A DNA stretch of 64,000 nucleotides from Candidatus Obscuribacterales bacterium (lineage in GTDB: Bacteria > Cyanobacteriota > Vampirovibrionia > Obscuribacterales > Obscuribacteraceae): assembly GCA_031292355.1 (NCBI GenBank), contig JARLHI010000006.1:1-64000 (forward strand), written 5' to 3'. A program made the position numbers and the translations under genes. The number at the start of each line of letters is the position of its first letter. Position 1 is the stretch's first letter. Below are positions 8,707 to 17,598 of this stretch, one piece after another. Below the pieces are notes generated by a model, which saw only the letters and a program-made list of their open reading frames with translations, was not told the origin of the DNA and did not search any database.

Positions 8707-8873
8707 ACTGAGCAAGTCAAAACATCCTCTAACGAACGCACGGCCAACTGCTGCACAGCCGTAGTTGCGTGCACAAAGCCAAACTTCAGCCTTCTTGGAT
8801 TATCCGAGAAGGTATAACGTGGTGCTGTTTTTGTGTAGTGTGGCAGCGAGATACTTTTATAGGAGTAGAACCT

Positions 8874-9230
8874 GTGATAGCAGCCGTTATTCTCAGTCTA
8901 ATTTTCGTGGTGCTTTTGCGACATCTGGTTCAGCCTCGCCGTGATACTGCGCAAGCAGTTGAAAGTTCCGACAAATCGCAAAAGAATAAATACTACAAAC
9001 GCCGAAACTCGTTGATAGACCGATTCAACGATTTTCGGTCGGACTATGCAAGTGCTGCCTTCTCTCGCAATGAAACAGCCAGTCAAGTTTTCGTCGAGTG
9101 GGAACCTATCTGTGAATATTTGATTACAGCACTTAGTGAGGAACGCCAAGGAAAGTTCTCAGACGCATTGGATGCCCTGAATACTGCTGTTTGCTTGGCA
9201 GCTATTCAGGCGGATCTTTATAGAAGTTGA
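8874..9230 (+). CDS. membrane-anchored hypothetical protein
   Basis: GTG 8874 follows AGGAGTAGAACC and gives 118 residues, a better start than the upstream GTG at 8769. One N-terminal helix (about 2-18) anchors a polar, helical domain ending in a TPR-like ALSEERQGKFSDALDALNTA stretch. Confidence 0.65.
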   Translation: MIAAVILSLIFVVLLRHLVQPRRDTAQAVESSDKSQKNKYYKRRNSLIDRFNDFRSDYASAAFSRNETASQVFVEWEPICEYLITALSEERQGKFSDALDALNTAVCLAAIQADLYRS

Positions 9231-9283
9231 GTGAACTCTGCTAACGGCTTGCTGTTTCACTCCTTGGACAAGGAAATAGGGCC

Positions 9284-9592
9284 ATGAACATCATCTTTTC
9301 GGTACTCTTCGCCTATCATGCCATTCCAATTGCAAGTCTGGCGCTTGCGATACTTGGTGTATACGTCGGTTACAGAATTCGGCTGACTCTGTCTCCGCAC
9401 TATATCCCAATCTTTCTGGTTGTTTTTGCCTCGTCAGTTTGCACTTTGGTTCTTCATAGTGCGATGTTTTTTCGCGGCGAGGAACCTTTAGCGCTCTGCT
9501 TCGCAACTAGCATTTCACTTTCGGCATTTGCCGGAATTTTGTTCGGACGCTTTTGTCTTTGGGGAGAAGTAGGCGGCCTGTCCAAAGATTGA
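9284..9592 (+). CDS. hypothetical membrane protein, three helices
   Basis: The 102-residue product has helices at about 5-28, 42-62 and 70-92. A purine-rich ribosome site precedes ATG 9284. Not recognised; it belongs to the run of single small membrane genes. Confidence 0.7.
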   Translation: MNIIFSVLFAYHAIPIASLALAILGVYVGYRIRLTLSPHYIPIFLVVFASSVCTLVLHSAMFFRGEEPLALCFATSISLSAFAGILFGRFCLWGEVGGLSKD

Positions 9593-9673
9593 CCTGTAAT
9601 ACCGGGCATGGTGCTCAACTGGGCTCGGCTAGGATAAACAAACCCATGTAGTTTTTATAGAAGGAATCAAATC

Positions 9674-10069
9674 ATGGAAAAGGAAATCGCATATCGGACA
9701 GCCGCAAATATCTTTGTCGGCGATGTTATTCGCTCGGAGCATTTTATCTGGGGTCGCAGTTGGTTGGGACCTGTGACAGTAGGTTATGCAGGACCAAAGG
9801 AAGATAGGGAAGATAATGAGTTTGCCGAGACTGACCACGATGACAGTCGAAGCTCTGCTTGTTTCGTGGTCGAAGAAGCGGATTTTAAAGGCGGTAGCTT
9901 TACGCAATGCCGTCCTGACGGTAAGTATGTGCTGGCGCGTCGGCTCCATGATGATGGTACGTATGATCCCGACGGCAAGCTTGTTGAGTTCTGGATGAGC
10001 AATCATTCTCCGTGCATCGAACAAGTTGAACTACTCAAAGCAATGCGAAGGAAGATTGTCTTCGAGTGA
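9674..10069 (+). CDS. hypothetical soluble protein
   Basis: 131 residues, beta-rich and acidic in the middle (EDREDNEFAETDHDDS). The region SFTQCRPDGKYVLARRL reads like a beta hairpin. AAGGAATCAAATC precedes the ATG. A strong hairpin follows the stop. Family not recognised. Confidence 0.75.
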   Translation: MEKEIAYRTAANIFVGDVIRSEHFIWGRSWLGPVTVGYAGPKEDREDNEFAETDHDDSRSSACFVVEEADFKGGSFTQCRPDGKYVLARRLHDDGTYDPDGKLVEFWMSNHSPCIEQVELLKAMRRKIVFE

Positions 10070-10097
10070 ATGCTCGTTAGACGAGGTTACGCAGGCG

Positions 10098-10126
10098 GGT
10101 AGACGCCCATCATACGGGCGTCTACC
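10098..10126 (+). terminator. perfect 11-bp hairpin
   Basis: GGTAGACGCCC and GGGCGTCTACC pair perfectly around a seven-base loop, 29 bases after the preceding stop codon. No T-tract follows. Confidence 0.55.
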
Positions 10127-10173
10127 TGGCGTGCAAGATATTGAGGCTTCCCGCTTGCATAGGAGTAAAAATC

Positions 10174-10554
10174 ATGATTCACGTTGAAAAACAATACTTT
10201 TCTTCCGCCTTACTCAAGCTTGGTATGACTGATGAAGTGGCGGTCAGCGCTGAAAAAATTATCGCCATGCTGAGCGACAACAGCAAACTATCGCATCTCC
10301 ACGTCAGCATCGAAAATCGCCTTCTGCTCCTCATTGAAGACACTGAATTCTACGTCGATGAGTTTGCAGAAAGAGGTGAGAATCTGCGTGTTAAACCGCG
10401 TCAGGTAATCGCCTCGGCCGATCTGCTTGTCGCTGTGCTGCGTGAAGTCTGTTCATGTTACAGGTCGGCTCAAGAACCGGCTCGTGCCGTTTGGATCGAG
10501 CAGTTGGTCAATTCGATCACGGCTCACTTGAGCCATGTAATGACGCACGCTTAA
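10174..10554 (+). CDS. small helical protein, paralogue of 21129-21512
   Basis: ATG 10174 follows AGGAGTAAAAATC. The 126-residue protein is helical and soluble. It shares with the 21129-21512 product the order FxxALLxxGxxxEEVA, SxLxHxHxxxExRLxLxIEDT, ASAxxLxxxLR and a C-terminal EPARAxWI block. Two copies 11 kb apart show that this is a real family that expanded locally. Function unknown. Confidence 0.8.
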   Translation: MIHVEKQYFSSALLKLGMTDEVAVSAEKIIAMLSDNSKLSHLHVSIENRLLLLIEDTEFYVDEFAERGENLRVKPRQVIASADLLVAVLREVCSCYRSAQEPARAVWIEQLVNSITAHLSHVMTHA

Positions 10555-10575
10555 CCAGTACGGGAGGAAAAAATC

Positions 10576-10785
10576 ATGCGTAATAAAATTGCTATTTTAA
10601 TATTGATGGTCGCCATTAGTGGACTGTCGTGTGTCGTCTATCATCTGAAATCGCAAGAGTTTGCTGGAGTCTATGGTTCAACCCCGCCTTGGACCTTAGC
10701 GTATGAAGTCAAACAGCTACGCAAGTTTGACAACAATCAAACCTTCAGCGACTTCCAGACGCTAATTTCGTGCGTCAAACCTTAA
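10576..10785 (+). CDS. small exported or anchored protein
   Basis: ATG 10576 follows GGGAGGAAAAAATC. The 69-residue product has one N-terminal hydrophobic helix (4-20) and a short polar domain. It may be a lipoprotein-like or anchored peptide, though no clear lipobox follows the helix. Confidence 0.65.
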   Translation: MRNKIAILILMVAISGLSCVVYHLKSQEFAGVYGSTPPWTLAYEVKQLRKFDNNQTFSDFQTLISCVKP

Positions 10786-10795
10786 GGAACATCTC

Positions 10796-11056
10796 ATGGG
10801 TATCAAGCGCAAAGTTTTCGATAACTCAGACTTCAAGTTTGTCGGTATCGAAGTTGACGTCGGCATCATTAGAAAGAAGATCGAAATAGAGCAGCATCGA
10901 GAACATTAATCGATCTCCGACATACTCCCAGAGGTTGAGCGATTCGTCTGTGAAATCGGGCCTGAGCGACTCGTCAACGTAGTCGAATACACCAGCAACT
11001 TATATCGCCACGGCGACAATAGAGTAACCAACATCGTCGTATGGTACTGGGAATAG
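10796..11056 (+). pseudogene. WYW-repeat gene interrupted by an in-frame TAA
   Basis: ATG 10796 reads 37 residues to TAA at 10907. The same frame continues 48 codons to TAG at 11054 with ILPEVERFVCEIGPERLV and a final VVWYWE. Those match the repeat unit of the 20600-21007 protein (DALDKVKDFINQIG...VWYWES). The reading is therefore one gene split by a single stop. Alternatives are a sequencing error or a short upstream peptide. Confidence 0.6.
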
Positions 11057-11091
11057 TGGCACTGATCCGCTTACATAGAAAGGAAACGGGC

Positions 11092-11424
11092 ATGATCTCT
11101 AACGTTCTTAAACGCAAAGTGAATCTAAAGCTGCTTCTGGATATCTTGCTCATCACAGGGATGGGGGCTTTCAGCGGAGCGATGTGCGGAGCCATCTGCG
11201 GTCACTTCGCTTCGACTGCATTTGTTGTTATTGGTGGAGTGGTCGGTGCTTGGATTGCCGGCATGTCCATCATTGGAATTGGCGGTTTGGCTACGGCCGT
11301 GTTGGTGACCGTAATTGCGTGCGCATTTGTTGGGTGGTTCGGGACGGCATCTATGGCTCTTTTCACGTTGGGTGTTGCCGCCTTCTTTGGCTTTTGGGGG
11401 TTGCTGATTTTGTCTCGAGAGTAA
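11092..11424 (+). CDS. Gly/Ala-rich membrane protein
   Basis: ATG 11092 follows AAAGGAAACGGGC. The 110-residue product is almost wholly hydrophobic, with three to four helices dense in small residues (GAFSGAMCGAICG, GGVVGAWIAGM), as in helix-packing proteins. Not recognised. Confidence 0.7.
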   Translation: MISNVLKRKVNLKLLLDILLITGMGAFSGAMCGAICGHFASTAFVVIGGVVGAWIAGMSIIGIGGLATAVLVTVIACAFVGWFGTASMALFTLGVAAFFGFWGLLILSRE

Positions 11425-11565
11425 TTCTTCGACCCGTTGCTCTTTCTAGCCTCCGAAAGACGGACGCACAGAGAAGCCACATTCTCCGTTTTCTTTTACG
11501 ACATGGTGTCGCAACATCCGGCCGTCTAATTCAGAAACTCCTGACTGTCATTGAAAGGAATTCAC

Positions 11566-11889
11566 ATGATTGACCTCGCTCTCAATATATACGCATTCTG
11601 GTTCTTGCTTAGCATGGGGTTGCTGCTCGCTGCGTTGTTTGGCACGATCGGCTTTTTCTCGATACGAGCAATCCGTCGACGCATTCGCACACGACTCTGG
11701 ACACCGGCAATCGGTGACCGGGTGAGCTGTCGGCATATACGAGTGCAAGGAACTATCGAAACCATTCACGGTGCTCGCCTGTTGGTTGGCTTCTACGACG
11801 ACAATAACCAGGCCAAGAATTACCTCGACACAGATCGCAGTAAACTGTTTTTCGACTTCCGTCCGGCACCTCGTCGATCGGTTTATTAG
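11566..11889 (+). CDS. membrane-anchored protein with small beta domain
   Basis: ATG 11566 follows AAAGGAATTCAC and gives 107 residues: an N-terminal helix (about 8-30), an Arg-rich stop-transfer stretch (RRRIRTRLW), then a short SH3-like beta domain. Another frame continues to 12010 with a charged helix and no clear start; it may be a frameshifted extension or a fragment. Confidence 0.65.
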   Translation: MIDLALNIYAFWFLLSMGLLLAALFGTIGFFSIRAIRRRIRTRLWTPAIGDRVSCRHIRVQGTIETIHGARLLVGFYDDNNQAKNYLDTDRSKLFFDFRPAPRRSVY

Positions 11890-12116
11890 CATACTGTCCG
11901 ACGACTACAAGCCTAGGGCTCACCGTTATCGAGACAGAGAATTGATTCAACAGCTCGATGAGCTATCTTCGAGGATTAAGTTAGGGGACTCCAACCTTGA
12001 TTTCAGGTAAATCTAACGCAGACGAATAGCGTCAAATGCATGAGCCGCATGACGCTACCTTCGATTCTGAGCAATATCCTTGCATCTTTGCATGGATAAG
12101 AAACCAGGAGCCAATC

Positions 12117-12806
12117 ATGGGACAACTCATTCATTTTGACGCGATGCGCGCTAACCATGCCGGTCTTGATCTAACGGATATCTCTGCTAAAAAGGCAAGT
12201 ATGTACCTGTCGATTGAAATAGCCAGTACCCGTGGTGCTGTTCTGAGACCGGTTGCGCGAATAAAAGAGCGTATCGAACACCTGGGCGGAAAAGGCTTAA
12301 CGTGCGATGCATTAAAGTCAGTACTTGATGAATACGAAGCGGCCATCAGCGCATTTGAACAGCTTTGTCCACCGGTTGAGCCAGATGCCATTGGTCCGTG
12401 CAAGACGATCAGCACCGTACAATCAAAGGGCATTCAGACCCTTCAGGATGGTCTGCACACTATAGAAAACCGCCTTGCCCTGACCGAGCGATGGTTTTCC
12501 GAAATTCGGCGAATTGAACGAGCAAGTGAAGCCATAAAATTCACTATCACTTCGCAAGACTATTCGTACGAGGATCAATGGGAATGGTCAGGATTAGCTC
12601 ATGTTGGTGGTTCAGAGTTTCAATCGGCGCACGTTACGCGATTAATTGAAGAGGCAATAGCGAATCTCAACGATTGTAACTTCGCCGAGACTGAACGTTA
12701 TGTTCTGGATGTGGAAGAATATATTCTGTCTGTGCTTGGAGATGTTCTTCAATCCGTAGCAAGTAATGTAAGAACATCGTCCTCTGGGGTGGGCGAACCG
12801 AGCTAG
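12117..12806 (+). CDS. hypothetical helical protein with a replaced C-terminus
   Basis: ATG 12117 follows AGGAGCC and gives 229 residues. The protein is soluble and helical, with a central EWSGLAHVGGSEF block and a helical end. The last nine codons (from about 12780) lie in DNA copied from the catalase-like gene, read out of frame, so the original C-terminus appears to have been lost at that junction. Not recognised. Confidence 0.7.
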   Translation: MGQLIHFDAMRANHAGLDLTDISAKKASMYLSIEIASTRGAVLRPVARIKERIEHLGGKGLTCDALKSVLDEYEAAISAFEQLCPPVEPDAIGPCKTISTVQSKGIQTLQDGLHTIENRLALTERWFSEIRRIERASEAIKFTITSQDYSYEDQWEWSGLAHVGGSEFQSAHVTRLIEEAIANLNDCNFAETERYVLDVEEYILSVLGDVLQSVASNVRTSSSGVGEPS

Positions 12807-13204
12807 AAACCCGGTCTACCGCGCGGACTTCGAGTGGAGAAAAGCGAAAAACGCAAAAGCCAAATGGTTTAACGGAAATCCTGTTCTGGCTGTCAGGCGT
12901 TGGTGCTAGAGCGGCATGCCTCGGCCTCATTGGTCTGCACTACAATATCGTGGTCGCCGGTGTTCCTGCGGCAGCAGGCTTGCAACGCGTTAGATTGGTA
13001 CGCCAAGAATAGCGGCATTATCTACAACGGTCGATAGCGATTGTAGCCGCAGCAGTGATTTTGGTTTTAGCTATCGTTCAGCGTCTAGCCGATCCCTGTC
13101 ACTTCTATGCTGCCAATCCGTTCTTAATTTCAATCTTTGCAATAATCGGAGTTTTGATCGACGTCTGCAATTTCGACTATAAGTATCGGGGCTGTCGTCC
13201 TTAA
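12781..13204 (+). pseudogene. mosaic of four duplicated gene tails
   Basis: Segment 12781-12920 matches the end of the catalase-like gene and its 3' flank (16469-16608). Segment 12921-12970 matches the start of the next gene (16682-16730). Segment 13009-13046 matches the end of the gene at 23175-23855, including the IIYNGR stop region. Segment 13053-13204 matches the end of the four-helix gene at 25081-25452 and still reads as IVQRLADPCHFYAANPF. None has a start, so these are dead fragments joined in tandem. Confidence 0.8.
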
Positions 13205-13300
13205 TGGTTGACAGTTGACGAAATTCTGACCCTAGAGAACGTCAAGTCGGCTCTTTGATGTAGACGATTTGCTGCGTGTTAGATGAAAGGAAACAACCGT

Positions 13301-13621
13301 ATGTACAGAATGTTTGAACTTTTCATAACCTGGAGACGGCGCGTGCTTCTTACGCGGGTTGCGCGGCACGTAGAATACGGAGCTGTCGAATATGCCAGCG
13401 CCAGTTATTTGTGTGGATTATGTCGAGGTGAACCCCGGCGGGTCTGGATAAAGCAGGGAACCAAGCTGGTGGAAGATGAAGGCAGCACCAAAATCGGCCC
13501 TCCGAAAATCCACTTGGACGTGTGGTTCAATCGAATTCTTGTTGACGACATTGGATTTTTGTCAGGCAGTTCATATGTCCTCTATCCATTTGGAATCAAG
13601 AAAACGATAGGTGTTTCCTGA
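13301..13621 (+). CDS. hypothetical soluble protein
   Basis: ATG 13301 has AAAGGAAA upstream; an in-frame ATG at 13283 overlaps that site. The 106-residue product begins with an amphipathic, Arg-rich helix, then a CGLCRGEPRRVW stretch that could be half of a zinc site, and a beta-rich end. Not recognised. Confidence 0.65.
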   Translation: MYRMFELFITWRRRVLLTRVARHVEYGAVEYASASYLCGLCRGEPRRVWIKQGTKLVEDEGSTKIGPPKIHLDVWFNRILVDDIGFLSGSSYVLYPFGIKKTIGVS

Positions 13622-13675
13622 TATCCCACGGTGTAATAACTGGTGGAAATGCCGCACATGCGAAGGGAAACCATC

Positions 13676-13894
13676 ATGCATTCTATTATCTGAATGCTTC
13701 TCTTCGGACTCGCCTACTACCTCATCATCTACATTGTTGTGTGTGCTTCTGCGCACAGTTGCACGGGAATTAAAACCAACTCTAGACTCACCTCGGAAAG
13801 GAAACACAATGGATTTCTCAATTCTCCTGTACATGGTCGTTACTTCTATATCAGCTATTCTCGCCCCTCTCTGGTGGCTTCGTTTGTTAACTAA
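13676..13894 (+). pseudogene. possible small membrane gene with early TGA
   Basis: GAAGGGA precedes ATG 13676, which reads five residues, then TGA, then in the same frame ATG 13694 and a helix MLLFGLAYYLIIYIVV. The frame then runs into the next gene. It may be a broken membrane peptide gene or a short coupled pair. Confidence 0.25.
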
Positions 13895-14135
13895 CGAAGG
13901 CGAGGAGGATGGTCTCATTGCCTTGCGCACTGCTAAGGAAGCAGCAACAGCAATTGGACTTGGTTTTTTCTCTGTAATGACTATCCTTATTTTTTCAGTA
14001 CAGCATGTTGAATCTAGACTGATATTGATGATGGTTCTTCTGACCTTTTTAATGAGCCCGGTGCCTCTCGCATTTCTGAAACAAAATAGAAAAGCAGATG
14101 GCTCGCCAACACCGGAAATAACATCAGCTAAGTGA
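13809..14135 (+). CDS. small membrane protein, three helices
   Basis: ATG 13809 follows GGAAAGGAAAC. The 108-residue product has helices at about 3-24, 45-65 and 70-88 and a polar tail. A perfect hairpin follows the stop. Not recognised. Confidence 0.7.
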   Translation: MDFSILLYMVVTSISAILAPLWWLRLLTNEGEEDGLIALRTAKEAATAIGLGFFSVMTILIFSVQHVESRLILMMVLLTFLMSPVPLAFLKQNRKADGSPTPEITSAK

Positions 14136-14143
14136 CAATTGCT

Positions 14144-14162
14144 TCACGAGCTTAGCTCGTGA
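14144..14162 (+). terminator. perfect 8-bp hairpin
   Basis: TCACGAGC-TTA-GCTCGTGA lies nine bases after the preceding stop codon. No T-tract. Confidence 0.5.
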
Positions 14163-14529
14163 GGCGTTGGCCTTGTGCCAAGGATTGCTGTTTGAATCTC
14201 TATAGAAAGTTGGGTCTGAAATGCACATGTATACGCACTATTCTTCAAAAACTGCCCCGGTATCAGACCTTATCGCTGGCACGTGGTACTACTGATTGCG
14301 CTCGCACATTGGCTGTGCTAATTGGTGTGGAGTCCATTGTTGATTGTGGTTGATCAGTTGAACACATAGCTACATCAAAAAAACACTTCGTACGAAAAAC
14401 AAACGGCGAAACTATCGAGCTTTTGTATTTTCCGGCTGAAATCGGTACCCCAGTGCGGTGAAAACCGATACGCCTTTTACAGGCTCGTTAAAGACCAATT
14501 CTATCTCTCAACGAAAAGGCGCACTCGAA
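14163..14529. other. stretch without a confident gene
   Basis: Only a 24-codon frame from ATG 14221 is visible, behind AGAAAGTTGGG, ending in TGA and followed by a same-frame continuation of similar quality. It may be another decayed small gene. I see nothing else. Confidence 0.3.
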
Positions 14530-14715
14530 ATGAATACTTTCCCTGTGATTATAATTTCGGCTTTGGCGCTAATAGGCGATATCGTGGCTCTTCATTACCA
14601 TTGGATTTCACCAGCAGCATCAATTTTGATATTCTGCGCTCTGGTCGTTTGGGTGTACATTGACAAATATTTCAGTGGGTGGCGACGATTTATGAAAAAT
14701 CATAAACACCATTAA
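14530..14715 (+). CDS. 61-residue two-helix membrane protein
   Basis: ATG 14530 gives two hydrophobic helices (about 4-20 and 26-42) and a basic C-terminus ending in KNHKHH. The ribosome site is weak (AAAAGG 11 bases upstream). Not recognised. Confidence 0.6.
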   Translation: MNTFPVIIISALALIGDIVALHYHWISPAASILIFCALVVWVYIDKYFSGWRRFMKNHKHH

Positions 14716-14768
14716 TAGTCGTCATCAAAGGCGTTAGCGCCAATAAACACATGTGAAAGGCTCTTGCT

Positions 14769-15515
14769 ATGAAGAAGTTGTTTCTTGCAACCGCAGGCAC
14801 TCTGGTGCTTGCTGGAATGATTGTCGCCATCGCCGGAACTTGTTCGGCGGGAGCCGCATTTCTTGGCTTCACAGCTGCCGTCGCCGCCGCGTTTTTAGGT
14901 ACCATCTGCGGCATCGCTGCAGGATTTAACGTGGTCATTCCTGTGAGCTTCTTCTGGGGTAAAACCTGGAAGGATTCAGTCGACTCCGCAACTACCAAAG
15001 CCATCGACAAAGCAGCCACGATCGTCATCGGAATGGTGTTGGTCGGCGTGGCGTGGTGTGGAGCGCAACTGTCTCCGTTGGCTCTTGTTGGTGGAATTAT
15101 CCTGGGCTTCGAGTGCTTGCGCCAAATGGGCTACTTCGAAGATGAAGGAGTTTCCATCAAGAAGTTGCTTGTTGCAACCGGAACTACTCTGGTGATTACC
15201 GGAATAATCATCGCTGTAGCTGCAGCTGGTTCATTGGCAGGCGCCTCTCTCGAATTTGTCGCTGCAGCCGGCGCAGGTCTTCTTGGTATCATTTGCGGTG
15301 TCGCGGCAGGAGTTAACTTGGTCACCACTTTGAGCTTCCTGGTCGGTAAGACCTGGAGCGAGTCAGTCGACACGGCAATTACCATCGCCTTGGCCGTGTT
15401 TCTAGTGGCATTGGCGTGGGTGGGAGCGCATCTATTCCCCCTGGCTTTCGCAGGCGGACTGATACTGGGCTTCGACTTTTTACGCCACGAAGGTTTCTTC
15501 CAAGACTTCAAATAA
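14769..15515 (+). CDS. membrane protein made of two tandem 124-residue repeats
   Basis: The 248-residue protein is an internal duplication. Unit 1 begins MKKLFLATAGTLVLAGMIVAI and unit 2 begins IKKLLVATGTTLVITGIIIAV. Each continues with a Gly/Ala-rich helix pair, GKTWKDSVDSA / GKTWSESVDTA, then GAQLSPLALVGGIILGF / GAHLFPLAFAGGLILGF and an acidic end. About eight helices are predicted. The DNA copies remain similar, so the duplication is fairly recent or conserved. Function unknown. Confidence 0.85.
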   Translation: MKKLFLATAGTLVLAGMIVAIAGTCSAGAAFLGFTAAVAAAFLGTICGIAAGFNVVIPVSFFWGKTWKDSVDSATTKAIDKAATIVIGMVLVGVAWCGAQLSPLALVGGIILGFECLRQMGYFEDEGVSIKKLLVATGTTLVITGIIIAVAAAGSLAGASLEFVAAAGAGLLGIICGVAAGVNLVTTLSFLVGKTWSESVDTAITIALAVFLVALAWVGAHLFPLAFAGGLILGFDFLRHEGFFQDFK

Positions 15516-15589
15516 ATCTGTGGTGCCTTGCTGAGCACCATCGCCAGCCTCTTCATTAACTGCAAATACCAGTCTCGAAAGGTATCACA

Positions 15590-16555
15590 ATGACACAGAA
15601 CGCAAATGAAACCATTCAGCCCAACGAAGCTGCAATGATCAAAGCAGTGGTCGATGCCACAATCGCCGACCAGGAGAAAAACCACAAACCGGGCGAAGTT
15701 GCACGACGAGCGGTCCACACCAAGTCGCATGGAACAGTCGACGCAGAATTTACTGTTCACGGCGGTCTCGATGCTATTTCACCAGTCGGACTATTCGCCA
15801 CCCCGGCTACATACAAGGCAAAAGTGCGCTTCTCCAATGGCTCACCGGGCATCACCAAAGACATCTTGCCGAACGATCGAGGAGTAGCTATCGAGCTTTC
15901 TGGCGTGCCAGGCAAGAAGCTCCTTCCTGGCAGTGAAGATTCGGACAAGTTCAACTTTCTTCTCGCCAATAACGAGACCTTCTTCATTCGGCGTTTGGAA
16001 GATTACACACCGATTCAAGCGCTTCTGTCTCAGGGCAAGCTCCTGGACATGATAAAGCAGTATCCGCCTGAAGGACGAATGCTCCTTGGCACGGTTCTGA
16101 AACTGATCAAAAACCTGCTTCACATCTCATTCTATTCGCAGGTATGCTATGAGTTTGGAGAAGGGCGAGCCGTCAAATATGCCCTACTTCCCCGTCAAAA
16201 GGACTCTTTCCTCTCTTTCCCAAATGTGTTTGACGCAGACTATCTTCGTCATGCTATCGAACACGATTTGAGCGAGGGACCGGCCACCTTCGATTTCTGC
16301 TTGCAATACCAACAAAGCGGCGACCCAATTGAAGACCCTACGGTCAAGTGGAATGGTCCTTTCATTCCAGTCGGTCAATTGACTTTGCTCAAACGGACCG
16401 GTCCTCTGCTTGAAGCCACCGGTGAAGAACTGTCTTTCAATCCTTGGCGCGCAACGGAACCACACCGTCCTCTGGGTTGGGCTAACCGAGCCAGAAATCC
16501 GGTTTACCGTGCAGACTTCGCATGGAGAACAGCTGCAAACGCAAAAGCCAAATAG
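15590..16555 (+). CDS. catalase-related heme-fold protein
   Basis: The 321-residue protein matches the short catalase-like family. The distal side is recognisable: His43 in RAVHTKSHG, the RFSNG and NDRGVAI blocks, and Asn127/128 in LLANNETFFIR, equivalent to the catalase distal Asn region. YSQVCYEFGEGRAVKY and the FNPWR..HRPLG..NRARNPVY end are typical of this subfamily. The chain stops before the region that carries the proximal heme Tyr in true catalases, so heme binding and peroxide activity are uncertain. A copy of its 3' end lies at 12781-12920. Confidence 0.85.
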   Translation: MTQNANETIQPNEAAMIKAVVDATIADQEKNHKPGEVARRAVHTKSHGTVDAEFTVHGGLDAISPVGLFATPATYKAKVRFSNGSPGITKDILPNDRGVAIELSGVPGKKLLPGSEDSDKFNFLLANNETFFIRRLEDYTPIQALLSQGKLLDMIKQYPPEGRMLLGTVLKLIKNLLHISFYSQVCYEFGEGRAVKYALLPRQKDSFLSFPNVFDADYLRHAIEHDLSEGPATFDFCLQYQQSGDPIEDPTVKWNGPFIPVGQLTLLKRTGPLLEATGEELSFNPWRATEPHRPLGWANRARNPVYRADFAWRTAANAKAK

Positions 16556-16641
16556 TTTAACGGAAATCCTGTTCTGGCTGTCCGACGTTGGTGCCAGAGT
16601 GGCATGCATCAAACTTTAATCAACTTGAAAGGTCCACCAAA

Positions 16642-17067
16642 ATGAACATCAATTTCGTTGGTATGATCGGCGGAGCGATACTTGGTCTCGCTGGTCTGCA
16701 CTACAATCTCGCGGTCGCCGCTGTGCTCGGCACCGTCGTTTTCGTTATCTGCTGGATTCGCCAGATGCGCATTAACGGCAAGCAAATCGCTGCCGACAAC
16801 GCCAAGATCAAGTCCACAGGTGTACAACTGCGCTCTGAGCTGACCGCGGTTCATCATCTTGCTATCGCCAATCTCGGCCCCGCCGACGAGGCGACGCGGA
16901 GCAGCGTAATCGAATTGTTGGTGGAAGCCGGTAAGCACCTGGGCAATCCCTATACCTACGGCCGTCTCGCTTACGGCGGCAGTTACTTTCTCGCCTGGAA
17001 CCTCGAGGGACTCACTCTTGTGGCCCAGGCGAAAAAGCTGATCGAAGACAGCCAGCCCAAGGCATAA
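16642..17067 (+). CDS. membrane-anchored hypothetical protein
   Basis: ATG 16642 gives 141 residues: two N-terminal helices (about 5-40) followed by a soluble helical domain with a Gly/Tyr-rich TYGRLAYGGSYFLAWN block. Part of its 5' end is repeated at 12921-12970. A hairpin follows. Confidence 0.75.
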   Translation: MNINFVGMIGGAILGLAGLHYNLAVAAVLGTVVFVICWIRQMRINGKQIAADNAKIKSTGVQLRSELTAVHHLAIANLGPADEATRSSVIELLVEAGKHLGNPYTYGRLAYGGSYFLAWNLEGLTLVAQAKKLIEDSQPKA

Positions 17068-17095
17068 CCAATCTCTCAACACCAGGGGCGACACT

Positions 17096-17123
17096 GTGTA
17101 AGTTTTGTCGCCCTCGTCTAACC
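17096..17123 (+). terminator. perfect 8-bp hairpin
   Basis: GGGCGACA pairs with TGTCGCCC about 30 bases after the stop codon. No T-tract. Confidence 0.5.
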
Positions 17124-17188
17124 TTTGCAGGACCGAATAATGCTCATTGTGAGCGTTCTCAGAACCAGTGAAACCGAGGAGAAATTGC

Positions 17189-17524
17189 ATGAACATCATC
17201 GAAATGATTTTAGGTCTACGTCGCAGCGCTATCTTGAAAATGCGAGGTTACTTCGCGGACAGGTGCGTGTTTCAGCTTGATAATCCCGTTTATATTAATC
17301 GGGAGCAATTAAAAGAGATGGAAGCGCGGGAAGTGTTGCAGCTTGCCATATTCGAATGTCTCATTGACAAAGCAATATTTTTCGCGCTCACCGTAGGTCT
17401 TGCACTTGCTGTGGCCGTCAACTGGGGCGGAATAGCAACGCAAATGTATGCCCACCCTGCTTTCGTTCTGTTGTTGGCGGCGCTGCTCGCTTTACAGATG
17501 GTTAAAGCGCCTAGGTTGAATTGA
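17189..17524 (+). CDS. small membrane protein
   Basis: ATG 17189 follows GAGGAG. The 111-residue product has an amphipathic, charged first half (INREQLKEMEAREVLQLA) and two C-terminal helices (about 60-80 and 88-105). Not recognised. Confidence 0.7.
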   Translation: MNIIEMILGLRRSAILKMRGYFADRCVFQLDNPVYINREQLKEMEAREVLQLAIFECLIDKAIFFALTVGLALAVAVNWGGIATQMYAHPAFVLLLAALLALQMVKAPRLN

Positions 17525-17598
17525 GCAAAACCAGAACCGAATGAACCGAAAATTTCGATGAAGGTGGGAAAACCAATTCTGGCACCAGGAGATACGAA

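Noticed and set aside
13676..13696. TGA between ATC and ATG read as Trp (recoded code)
   Set aside because: TGA ends many solid genes in this window, so the standard code holds; the frame is better seen as broken or two starts.
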